Source of the DNA: Bog-473 sp963726005
GTDB taxonomy: Bacteria; Actinomycetota; Acidimicrobiia; Acidimicrobiales; RAAP-2
Assembly (NCBI GenBank): GCA_963726005.1
Contig: CAVSAT010000006.1
Span: 62,001-126,000 of the forward strand
Direction: 5' to 3'
DNA length: 64,000 nucleotides
The position numbers were made by a program, and so were the translations under genes. Positions 53,248 through 61,090 of the stretch are shown here, piece after piece. The notes beneath the pieces are model-generated. The model saw nothing but the letters and a program-made list of their open reading frames with translations, searched no databases and had not been told where the DNA came from. The stretch's first letter is position 1; each line of letters starts with the position of its first letter.

Positions 53248-54355
53248 ATGAAGTTCGCGCTGTTCTACGAAATCCCCGTCCCACGACCATGGGCCGCCAA
53301 CAGCGAGCTCGTCGCCTACCAGAACACGCTCGAGCAGGCGATCGCGGGCGACCGCTTCGGGTGGCACGCCTTCTGGACCGTCGAGCACCACTTCCTGCAG
53401 GAGTACTCCCACTGCTCGAACCCCGAGGTGCTCTACGGCGCCATCGCGGCGCGGACCGAGCGCATCCGCCTCGGGTACGGCGTGCGCCTCATGCCCAAGC
53501 CCTACAACCACCCGGTGCGCACCGCGGAGTCGGTGGCCGTGCTCGACCTGCTCTCGGGCGGCCGGGTCGACCTCGGGACGGGGCGCTCGGCGACCCGGGC
53601 CGAGCTCGAGGGATTCGGCATCGACCCGGCCGAGAGCCGGCGCATGTGGCAGGAGGCGATCGGCCACGTCGTCGGGTGCTGGACCAACGAGGAGTACGAG
53701 TTCGCGGGGGAGTTCTGGCGGATGCCCCGACGGCGCGTGCAGCCCAAGCCCTGGCAGAAGCCGCACCCGCCGCTGTGGGGCGCGACGACCAGCGACGAGG
53801 GCCACGCCCAGGTCGGCGAGCTCGGCCTCGGCCTGTGCTCCTTCGCCGTCGGGCTGCCGCCGGCGGAGGTCAAGCGCAAGATCGACGTCTACCGCGACGC
53901 GGTCGGGCGCTGCACGCACGCCGATCGGCGCCTTCGTGCACGACCAGGCGGCCACGTTCACGATGGCCATCTGCGCACCCGACCGCGACGAGGCGATCGC
54001 CGACGCGCGGGAGTCCTTCGAGTGGTACCCCAAGACCGGCGCCCGCCAGATCGCCACGCTCACCGACTGGATGGCCGAGCGCAACGAGGGCCTCGGCACG
54101 TACGCCTACGCGGCGGACATGAAGAAGACCGACGACGAGGGCCTGCTCGACCTGCTCAACCTCGAGTACCTCATCGGTGCCAATGCCTGCGTCCTGGGTA
54201 CGCCCGAGGAGTGCATCGAGGCCTGCCGCCAGTACGAGGCCGCCGGCGTGGACCTCCTGCTCTGCCTGGTCAACCCCTACAAGGTTCCCCACGAATCGGT
54301 CATGCGGACCATCGAGCTGATGGGCACCGAGGTGATCCCGGCCTTCGCGGACTGA
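53248..54355 (+). CDS. LLM-class flavin-dependent oxidoreductase, split by a one-base frameshift
   Basis: About 368 aa if repaired. Luciferase-like (bacterial luciferase/F420 or FMN) TIM barrel: MKFALFYEIPVPRPWA, RFGWHAFWTVEHHFLQEYSH, RTERIRLGYGVRLMPKPYNH, RVDLGTGRSATRAELEGFGI and PHPPLWGATTSDEGHAQVGE. The frame breaks near 53914-53917: removing one base joins AVGRCT to TPIGAFVHDQAATFTMAICA and the rest (YKVPHESVMRTIELMGTEVI) to 54355. Start ATG 53248 has GGGGGGAG just upstream. Length minus one is a multiple of three. Likely monooxygenase or reductase on an organic substrate; cofactor choice is not clear. Confidence 0.85.
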
Positions 54356-54378
54356 GGCCGGAACACTCCTCGGTTCCA

Positions 54379-54427
54379 TTGACACCGGGCTGCGAACCTC
54401 TATAGTTACCTAGATGACTAGTGAAGT
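54379..54427 (+). promoter_or_regulatory. Promoter and possible operator of the GntR/ABC operon
   Basis: TTGACA (54379-54384), 16-base spacer, TATAGT (54401-54406): a near-consensus housekeeping promoter. The expected transcription start, about seven bases on, is the ATG at 54414, so the mRNA is probably leaderless. An imperfect dyad AGTTACCTAG-N4-CTAGTGAAGT (54404-54427, seven of ten positions paired) covers the -10 and the start codon and would suit autorepression by the GntR protein. Confidence 0.6.
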
Positions 54428-54830
54428 ACTGGACCAGTCGATCAGCTTCCACCTGCGGACCGACTCCGGCGTGCCGCCCTATCTGCAGATCGCCCAGCAG
54501 ATCCGCCAGGCGGTGCGCCTGGGTGTGCTCGACGTGGGCGACCGGCTGCCGACCGTCAAGGACGTCGTGGCGGAGCTCGCCATCAACCCCAACACGGTCC
54601 AGAAGGCCTACCGCGAGCTCGAGCACGAGGGCCTGGTCGAGGGCCGGCAAGGGGTCGGGACCTTCGTCGCCCGGCGGCCCGAGGGACCGCCGCCGGGCAC
54701 CCAGGCGCGCCTGGCCCGCGGCCTGCACAAGTGGGTGACGTCGGCCCGGGCCGAGGGGATGGACGACGACGCCATGGAGGCGCTCCTGCGCGACACGCTG
54801 CGGGCCGCGCCGGCGACGAGGGTCGCATGA
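54414..54830 (+). CDS. GntR-family regulator, YtrA subfamily
   Basis: 138 aa. The N-terminal winged helix is clear: VPPYLQIAQQIRQAVRLGVL, GDRLPTVKDVVAELAINPNT, VQKAYRELEHEGLVEGRQGV, GTFVARRP. The effector domain is only about 50 residues, as in YtrA-type regulators, which typically repress an ABC transporter in the same operon. The ATP-binding gene follows with an ATGA overlap, matching that pattern. Promoter and probable operator are directly at its start. Confidence 0.93.
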   Translation: MTSEVLDQSISFHLRTDSGVPPYLQIAQQIRQAVRLGVLDVGDRLPTVKDVVAELAINPNTVQKAYRELEHEGLVEGRQGVGTFVARRPEGPPPGTQARLARGLHKWVTSARAEGMDDDAMEALLRDTLRAAPATRVA

Positions 54831-55751
54831 GCGGGGCCCCTGCGGACCCGGCCGCGCCGGCCTTCGCGACGGCCGGACTGGGGAAGCGCTACGGCGCGAC
54901 CTGGGCCCTCCAGGACTGCACGTTGCGCGTGCCCGAGGGGCGGGTGACCGCGCTCGTCGGCCCCAACGGCGCGGGCAAGACCACGCTCCTGCGGCTCCTG
55001 GTCGGTCTCGCCTCACCCACCACCGGCACGGTCGGCGTGCTCGGCGCCGTCCCCGACGGGTCCGAGCCGTTCCTGCGCGGCGTCGGATACCTGGCCCAGG
55101 ACGTGCCGCTCTACCGGCGCCTGAGCGCGGACGAGCACATCGCGCTCGGCGCCCACCTCAATGCCGTGTGGGACGCCGACGGGGCGCGCCAGCGCCTGGC
55201 TCGGTTGGGCGTGCCGTTGGACCGACCGGTCGCCACGCTCTCGGGCGGCCAGCGGGCGCAGGTGGGCCTCGGGTTGGCGCTGGCCAAACGGCCCCGCCTG
55301 CTGCTCCTCGACGAGCCGGTGGCGGCCCTCGACCCGCTCGCCCGCCGCGAGTTCCTGGCGGCGCTGAGCGAGGCCATGGCGGACGGCGGACTCTCGGTGG
55401 TCCTGTCGTCGCACCTGCTGCACGACCTCGAGCGCGTGTGCGACCACGTGATCCTGCTCGAGCGCGGCGCGCGTCCAGCTCTGCGAGGACATCGAGTCGC
55501 TGCTCGAGGACCACCGGATGCTGGTCGGCCCGCGGCGCAGCCTGGCGGAGGTGGAGCCGGGCCTCACGGTCGTCACCGCCACCCAGACCCAGCGCCAGAC
55601 CCGCCTGCTCGTCCGCCGCGCCGCGCCCGTGCTCGACCCCGCGTGGGAGCAGCACGAAGTGGGGCTCGAGGACATCATCCTCGGCTACATGGGCAGCGAG
55701 CGGGACGCGGCGTCCGAGCGGCGCCTGGCCCCCGTGGAGGTGGCGCCGTGA
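54827..55751 (+). CDS. ABC transporter ATP-binding protein, split by a one-base frameshift
   Basis: About 307 aa if repaired. Walker A is ALVGPNGAGKTTLLRLLVGL, the signature VATLSGGQRAQVGLGLALA, Walker B LLLLDEPVAALDPLARREF and the switch His in VVLSSHLLHDLERV. The frame breaks at 55464-55473 (GAGCGCGGCGCGCGTCC); removing one base joins ILLERG to VQLCEDIESLLEDHRMLVGP and runs to 55751. It energises an exporter together with the permease that follows and overlaps by 4 bp (GTGA). Drug, lipid or peptide export is typical for YtrA-linked systems; substrate unknown. Confidence 0.88.
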
Positions 55752-56690
55752 ACCAACTCGTCTGGCGCCTGCACCGCAACCAGGCCTTCGTCGCCGTCGG
55801 GGCCCTCGCCGTGCTGGCGGTCATCCTCCTCGTCACGGGGATCACCATGGCCGACGACTACCGCAACGCGCTCGCGAGCTGTGCGGCGCAGTCCTGCGGA
55901 AACCTGCCGATCTCGTCGCTCTTCCGCGGGGACGGGGCCATCATGGACCTTGTCGACGCCACGATCGTCGGTGCCGCTGCTCTTCGGCCTGTTCTGGGGC
56001 GCGCCGCTGCTGGCCAAGGAGTTCGAGGACGGCACGCACAACCTGGCCTGGACGCAGGGCGTCAGCCGCCGGCGCTGGCTCCGCGCCAACATCGCCTGGG
56101 CGCTGATCGCCGCCGCGCTGTGGGGCGCCGCCCTCGCCGCGCTCGTCAGCTGGTGGCGTTTCCCCGAGAACGCGCTCGATTCCCGCTTCGGCGCCTTCGA
56201 CATCCAGGGGATCGTCCCCGTCGCCTACGCGCTGTTCGCGGTGACGCTCGGCGTCGCCGTCGGCTCGGTCGTGCGGCGCGTCCTGCCGAGCCTGGCCGCG
56301 ACGCTCGCGATCTTCGTGGCCATCCGCGTGGCCGTCGGGCTGTTCCTGCGGCCGCATTTCCTCACCCCGGTGACCAAGGTGCTGCCTCTCTTGGGCAGCA
56401 GCCCGGCCGGCGCGTGGGTCATCTCGAGCGACATGGTGAACGGCCGGGGCCAGAACCTCGGCGCGAGCTGGGACTTCAACCAGCTCCCCGCCGCCTGCAG
56501 CAGCTCGTTTCCCGGTGGCAAGGGCCTGAACGGGCCGTGCCTGACCGCCCACGGGTTCCACCAGATCCTCACCTACCAGCCCGACAGCCGCTTCTGGGCC
56601 TTCCAGGGGATGGAGGCGGGGATCTTCCTCGTCCTGGCCGTCGTGCTCGTTGGCTTCACCTTCTGGTGGGTGCGAACCCGGGACGCCTGA
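55748..56690 (+). CDS. ABC transporter permease, split by a one-base frameshift
   Basis: About 313 aa if repaired; six predicted helices. It starts at GTG 55748 (VNQLVWRLHRNQAFVAVGAL), overlapping the ATPase stop. The frame breaks at 55970: ATC GTC G GTG CCG; removing one G gives DATIVVPLLFGLFWGAPLLA and then KEFEDGTHNLAWTQGVSRRR, a typical ABC-2 permease cytoplasmic segment. An extracytoplasmic loop of about 90 aa precedes the last helix (IFLVLAVVLVGFTFWWV). Forms the membrane channel for the ATPase above. Confidence 0.85.
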
Positions 56691-56717
56691 GCGACGCGTG
56701 CGTGCGGCCCGGAGGCG

Positions 56718-57692
56718 TCAGGGGATGAGCGCGATCTTCCCGACGGTCCGGCGGCCCAGCAGGTCCTCGAGCGCCCGCGCCACGTCGGCGAGCGGGTACT
56801 CGGCCGGGCGAGCCGGATCGATCCTCCCGTCGGCCACCATCGCCAGCAGGTCTCCCATGAGCGCGCGCTGGTCGTCCGCGTGCTGCATGGCCCAGATGCC
56901 CCAGTCGACGCCGATCACCGTGCGGTTGCGCAGCAGCACCTGGTTGAGCGGGATGGAGGGGATGGGGCCGGCGGCGAAGCCGATCACGAGATAGCGCCCC
57001 CGGTCGCCCAGCGCCCGCAGCGAGGGCTCGGCGAGCTCGCCACCCACGGGGTCGACCACGACGTCGACGCCGGTCCCGCCGGCCCAGGCCCGGGCCGCGT
57101 CCTTGACCGGCTCCGCGGCCGGGTCGAGCACCGCCTCTGCCCCGGCCGCCCGGGCAGCAGCGCGCTTCACCTCGCTCGACGCCACCCCCAGCACCCGGCA
57201 GCCGAGCGCGCGGGCCACGCCGACGGCGGCGAGCCCGACCCCGCCGCCGGCCCCCAGCACCATCACCGACTCGCCCGGCTGCGCCGCCGCACGCTCGCGC
57301 AGCGCAAAGAGAGAGGTGCTGTAGCTCTGGGTGAACGTCGCGGCGCGCGGCGCGTCGAGGACGTCGGGCAGCGCCGTCACCGCGGCTGCCGGCGCCGCGA
57401 CCTTGGTGGCGAAGCCGCCCAATCCGGCCGAAACCAGGACGCGCTGACCGGTCTCGAGCCCGCCCACGGACTTGCCCACCAGTGCCACGCGCCCAGCGGA
57501 CTCGGTCCCCGGCACGAAGGGGACGCGCGGCTTGATCTGGTACTGCCCCGCGACGAACAGCGCGTCCACGTAATTGACGCCCGCCGCCTCCACGTCGACC
57601 ACGACGTGGCCCGGCCCCGGCACCGGGTCGGGAAGCTCCTCCACCCGTAGCAGCGACGGCGGGCCCAGCTCGTTGCAGACGACGGCGCGCAC
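56718..57692 (-). CDS. NADPH:quinone oxidoreductase-like (zinc-free MDR family)
   Basis: 324 aa from GTG 57692. Medium-chain dehydrogenase/reductase fold: RAVVCNELGPPSLLRVEELP, AAGVNYVDALFVAGQYQIKP, VPFVPGTESAGRVALVG, the nucleotide site VMVLGAGGGVGLAAVGVARA and DVVVDPVGGELAEPSLRAL. The zinc-ligand Cys residues of alcohol dehydrogenases are missing, so it belongs to the quinone oxidoreductase/enoyl reductase group. The longer open frame upstream to 58151 is a shadow. Divergent from the GNAT gene, with 24 bp between starts. Confidence 0.92.
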   Translation of the reverse strand: MRAVVCNELGPPSLLRVEELPDPVPGPGHVVVDVEAAGVNYVDALFVAGQYQIKPRVPFVPGTESAGRVALVGKSVGGLETGQRVLVSAGLGGFATKVAAPAAAVTALPDVLDAPRAATFTQSYSTSLFALRERAAAQPGESVMVLGAGGGVGLAAVGVARALGCRVLGVASSEVKRAAARAAGAEAVLDPAAEPVKDAARAWAGGTGVDVVVDPVGGELAEPSLRALGDRGRYLVIGFAAGPIPSIPLNQVLLRNRTVIGVDWGIWAMQHADDQRALMGDLLAMVADGRIDPARPAEYPLADVARALEDLLGRRTVGKIALIP

Positions 57693-57716
57693 GGGCCGAC
57701 ACGCTACCGTCGGTTG

Positions 57717-58220
57717 GTGGAGCCCATGCCCGGCGACGACGCTGACGTGCGCCCGGTGCGGCCCGACGAGCTGGCGCTCCTGCCCGCGCTCGAGCTGGCG
57801 GCCGACACGATGTTCGATTCGCTCGGCATCGGCCCGCTGCCCGGCCCCGGCACCGTGGCGGAGTTCGCGGCGGCCCTCGTCGTGCTGGTCGCCGGCGACC
57901 CGCCCGTCGGGCTGTGCCGCCTCGACGCCGTGGGCGACGGCGCCCACCTCGAGCAGCTCTCGGTCCATCCCGATCACGGGCGCCGGGGGATCGGGCGGGC
58001 CCTGCTGCGGGCGGGCTGCGCCTGGGCGGCCGCCCGGGGCTACCCCGAGCTCACCCTCGCCACCTACCGCAGCGTGGCCTGGAACGCCCCCTTCTACGCC
58101 ACGGAGGGCTTCGTCGAGGTCGGGCCGGTCGACGACTGGCTCGTGGCGCACGGCCTCGCACCCGAGGAGCCGGTCATGCGCCGCTTCGGCGCCCGCGTCC
58201 TGATGCGCCGGTCCCTGTGA
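57717..58220 (+). CDS. GNAT-family N-acetyltransferase
   Basis: 167 aa from GTG 57717. VRPVRPDELALLPALELAAD, HLEQLSVHPDHGRRGIGRAL (acetyl-CoA pyrophosphate loop RRGIGR) and YRSVAWNAPFYATEGFVEVG are typical GNAT segments. TACCGT lies six bases before the GTG (57705-57710), suggesting a leaderless transcript; ATG 57726 is an alternative start. Target unknown. Its 3' end overlaps the convergent glycosylase gene by 47 bp. Confidence 0.87.
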   Translation: MEPMPGDDADVRPVRPDELALLPALELAADTMFDSLGIGPLPGPGTVAEFAAALVVLVAGDPPVGLCRLDAVGDGAHLEQLSVHPDHGRRGIGRALLRAGCAWAAARGYPELTLATYRSVAWNAPFYATEGFVEVGPVDDWLVAHGLAPEEPVMRRFGARVLMRRSL

Positions 58221-58809
58221 GCTCCGCGTAGCGGAAGCAGCCCACCACGTGGTCGTTGACCAGGCCGGTCGCCTGGAGGTGGGCGTAGCAGACCGTCGGG
58301 CCGACGAAGCCGAAGCCGCGCCGGCGCAGGTCGGCGCTGAACGCCTCGGACTCGGGCGTCACCGCCGGGAGCTGGCCCATGCGGCGCCACTTGTTGACCA
58401 GCGTCCGCCCGCCGACGAAGCCCCAGATGTACGTGTCGAAGGAGCCGAATTCATCCTGCACGGCCAGGAAGGCGCGGGCGTTGCGCACCGCGGACTCGAC
58501 CTTTGCCCGGTTGCGGATGATGCCCGTGTCGCCGAGCAGCTTCTCCACCCGGGCCGGCGTGAAGCGGGCCACCTTGGCGGGGTCGAAGCCGGCGAAGGCC
58601 TTGCGGTAGCCGGCGCGCCGCTTCAGGATCGTCGACCAGCTGAGCCCGGCCTGCGCCCCCTCGAGCACGAGGAACTCGAAGTGCGTCGGGTCGTCGTGGA
58701 CCGGCACGCCCCACTCGGTGTCGTGGTACTCGATCATCGCCGGGTCGGTCCCGGCCCACTCGCAGCGCGTCTTGATCGCGGCGTCGCCCGAGTTCGTCTT
58801 GGTGCTCAT
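58174..58809 (-). CDS. tag: DNA-3-methyladenine glycosylase I
   Basis: 211-aa base-excision repair enzyme removing 3-methyladenine from DNA. Family signatures: RCEWAGTDPAMIEYHDTEWG, VPVHDDPTHFEFLVLEGAQA, GLSWSTILKRRAGYRKAFAG, DTYIWGFVGGRTLVNKWRR and GFGFVGPTVCYAHLQATGLV; the Cys/His zinc-site residues are in place (C17-type N-terminal Cys, HLQATG His, and a Cys in VGCFRYAE). Start ATG 58809 overlaps the upstream GNAT stop by 4 bp, so the two are translationally coupled. Confidence 0.95.
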   Translation of the reverse strand: MSTKTNSGDAAIKTRCEWAGTDPAMIEYHDTEWGVPVHDDPTHFEFLVLEGAQAGLSWSTILKRRAGYRKAFAGFDPAKVARFTPARVEKLLGDTGIIRNRAKVESAVRNARAFLAVQDEFGSFDTYIWGFVGGRTLVNKWRRMGQLPAVTPESEAFSADLRRRGFGFVGPTVCYAHLQATGLVNDHVVGCFRYAELTGTGASGRGRRSGA

Positions 58810-59339
58810 GGCGCCACCGTAGGGCCCGCGTCTGACGCCGTGACGCGGTAGAGGACGTGGCGCCGGAGCGGGCTGCCCTCGGGGACGCGCGGGTGGTCGA
58901 AGTCGCCGGCGGGGTCGCGCACCATGCCGATCCGCTCCATGACCGCCTGCGAGCGGGTGTTCAGCGTCGTCGTGAAGGCGATGATCTCCTCCAGGCCCGC
59001 CTCGTCGAAGCCGAAGCGCACCGAGGCCGCCGCGGCCTCGCTGGCGTAGCCGTGGCCCCAGTGGTCCGGATGCAACCGCCACTCCACCTCGACGGCCGGC
59101 GCGCAGGGGAGTTCCGGCCGCACCCGGTGCAGCCCCACCATGCCCACGAAGGGCGCCCCGCCCGCCACCTCGACCGCCCACAGGCCCCAGCCATCGCGCG
59201 CCATCGACTCCTCGATGTGGTCCACGATGGCGTCGCTCTCGGCCCGGCTGGGCGACGAGCCCAGCGACTCGACGACGAGGGGATGGGTGTTGAGCGCGAA
59301 GAACGGTGCCCGGTCCACCGCGGTGAACGGTCGCAGCAC
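58806..59339 (-). CDS. GNAT-family acetyltransferase (RimJ/RimL-like)
   Basis: 177 aa from GTG 59339. LRPFTAVDRAPFFALNTHP, WGLWAVEVAGGAPFVGMVGL, VEWRLHPDHWGHGYASEAAA (acetyl-CoA loop) and FTTTLNTRSQAVMERIGMV are as in RimJ/RimL-type enzymes that acetylate proteins or small amines. The usual residues just before LRPF (here SVATPRLV in the same frame) lie upstream of the GTG, where no ATG, GTG or TTG exists before the stop of the acyl-CoA synthetase, so the start is uncertain by a few codons. Confidence 0.85.
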   Translation of the reverse strand: MLRPFTAVDRAPFFALNTHPLVVESLGSSPSRAESDAIVDHIEESMARDGWGLWAVEVAGGAPFVGMVGLHRVRPELPCAPAVEVEWRLHPDHWGHGYASEAAAASVRFGFDEAGLEEIIAFTTTLNTRSQAVMERIGMVRDPAGDFDHPRVPEGSPLRRHVLYRVTASDAGPTVAP

Positions 59340-59393
59340 CAGCCGGGGTGTCGCGACCGACGGCCCGGCTCCGGGACCGGTTCCGGCCGACGT

Positions 59394-61079
59394 TCAGGCC
59401 CCCGCGGCGGCGGTGACCGCCGTCTCGGCCGCCCAGCGGTAGTCCGCCTTGCCCGAGGGCGAGCGCTGGATCTGCTCCACGAACACCACCTCCTTGGGCA
59501 GCTTGTAGCGGGCGATGTGGGCCGAGGCGTGCTCCACGACGGACGCGCCGTCGGTCGTCGCGCCCTCGGCCAGCTGTACGACGGCCACCACCTCCTGGCC
59601 CCAGCGCTCCGAGGGGCGGCCGGCGACGACGACGTCGGCCACGGCGGGGTGGCCGGCGATGGCGCGCTCCACCTCCTCCACGAAGATCTTCTCGCCGCCC
59701 GAGTTGACCGTCACCGAGTCGCGGCCCAGCAGCTCGATCTGCCCGTCGGCCCGGAGCCGGGCCCGGTCGCCGGGAATGGAGTAGCGGACGCCGTCGATCA
59801 CGGGGAAGGTGCGCGCCGTCTTGTCCGGGTCGCCGAGATACCCGAGCGGCACGTTGCCGGTCTGCGCCAGCCAGCCGTTGCCCGCGTGGCCCGGCTCGAG
59901 CACCCGCGACAGCGTCTCGTCGACCACCAGGGTGCCCGGCCCGGGGAGGAACGACCCCACGGCGACGTCGTCCATGGACGTCACGTGCATCTGCGCCCCG
60001 GTCTCCGACGAGCCGGCCGAGTCGGAGATGACGAGGTTGGGGATGCGCTCGACCGCCATGGCGCGCACGGCAGGGGTCAGCGGCGCGCCGCCGTTGCCGA
60101 CGGCGAAGAACGAGGAGAGGTCGTAGCTCTTCTTGTCCAGCTGCACCAGCAACGGGCGCAGCACGGCGTCGCCCACGATGGTCATGGAGTTGGCCTTCTC
60201 GCGCGCCACGGTGGTCCAGACGTCATCGGGGTCCACCCGGCGCGTCTCGTCGGGAAAGATCAGCGTCGCGCCCTGGGCCATGAGCATGAAACAGGCCCAT
60301 TGAGCGGCGCCGTGCATCAGCGGCGGCAGGATGAGCAGACGCACGGGGTAGCTCTCGGCCAGCCGCTCCGTCAGGCCCTCGTAGCTCGTGACGATCTTCC
60401 ACGAGCCCACCTGGCGCCCGCCCATGGCGGCCATGAAGATGTCGTGCTGGCGCCACAGCACGCCCTTGGGCATGCCCGTCGTGCCCCCCGTGTAGAGCAC
60501 GTAGAGGTCGTCGGGGGACGGCTCGACCGGTGGTCCGTCGGGTGAGGATGCGGCGAGCGCCTCCTCGTACCACTCCGCCCCGGGGAGGAGGGTGTGGCCC
60601 GATTCGTCGTCGACCTGGAGCAGCACCTCGGGGGGCGAGTCCAGCGTGGGTAGCACCTCGGCCAGCGTCGGGGCCAGCGACGAGTGCAGGATCATGGCGC
60701 GCGGCCGGGCGTCGTTGAGCAGGTACTGCAGCTCCTCGCCGACGTAGCGGTAGTTGACGTTGAACGGGGCGACGCGGGCCCGGTACCCGCCCAGCATGCC
60801 CTCCAGGTACTCGTTGCCGTTGTAGAGGGCGAGGGCGAGGAGGTCCTGGCCCGACTCCCATCCCTCGAGCTCCGGTCGCTCGCGGTGCACGCGTAGTCCC
60901 CGGCCGTGGAGGTAGGAGCCCAGGCGGCGCGACCGCTCGGCGAGGTCCCGGTAGGTGAGGCGGCGGTCGCGCCACACGACGCACTCCCGGTCGGCCAGGG
61001 TCTCGACGAGGGTGTCGAAGGCCTTGGCCAGGTTGAACTGGACGGTGGGCTGGTCGGGCCGGGTCGCGGGCACGGCCAC
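59394..61079 (-). CDS. Acyl-CoA synthetase (AMP-dependent ligase)
   Basis: 561-aa adenylate-forming ligase of the fatty-acyl-CoA synthetase (FadD) group. Seen: DLYVLYTGGTTGMPKGVLWR (ATP/AMP loop), ILPPLMHGAAQWACFMLMAQ, ISDSAGSSETGAQMHVTSMD, GDRARLRADGQIELLGRDSV, VNSGGEKIFVEEVERAIAGH and the catalytic Lys in RSPSGKADYRWA. It activates a carboxylic acid as CoA thioester; the chain or ring type cannot be read. Divergent from the aldehyde dehydrogenase gene with 11 bp between starts, so promoters must lie within coding sequence or be very compact. Confidence 0.93.
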   Translation of the reverse strand: MAVPATRPDQPTVQFNLAKAFDTLVETLADRECVVWRDRRLTYRDLAERSRRLGSYLHGRGLRVHRERPELEGWESGQDLLALALYNGNEYLEGMLGGYRARVAPFNVNYRYVGEELQYLLNDARPRAMILHSSLAPTLAEVLPTLDSPPEVLLQVDDESGHTLLPGAEWYEEALAASSPDGPPVEPSPDDLYVLYTGGTTGMPKGVLWRQHDIFMAAMGGRQVGSWKIVTSYEGLTERLAESYPVRLLILPPLMHGAAQWACFMLMAQGATLIFPDETRRVDPDDVWTTVAREKANSMTIVGDAVLRPLLVQLDKKSYDLSSFFAVGNGGAPLTPAVRAMAVERIPNLVISDSAGSSETGAQMHVTSMDDVAVGSFLPGPGTLVVDETLSRVLEPGHAGNGWLAQTGNVPLGYLGDPDKTARTFPVIDGVRYSIPGDRARLRADGQIELLGRDSVTVNSGGEKIFVEEVERAIAGHPAVADVVVAGRPSERWGQEVVAVVQLAEGATTDGASVVEHASAHIARYKLPKEVVFVEQIQRSPSGKADYRWAAETAVTAAAGA

Positions 61080-61090
61080 GCACTGTACCG

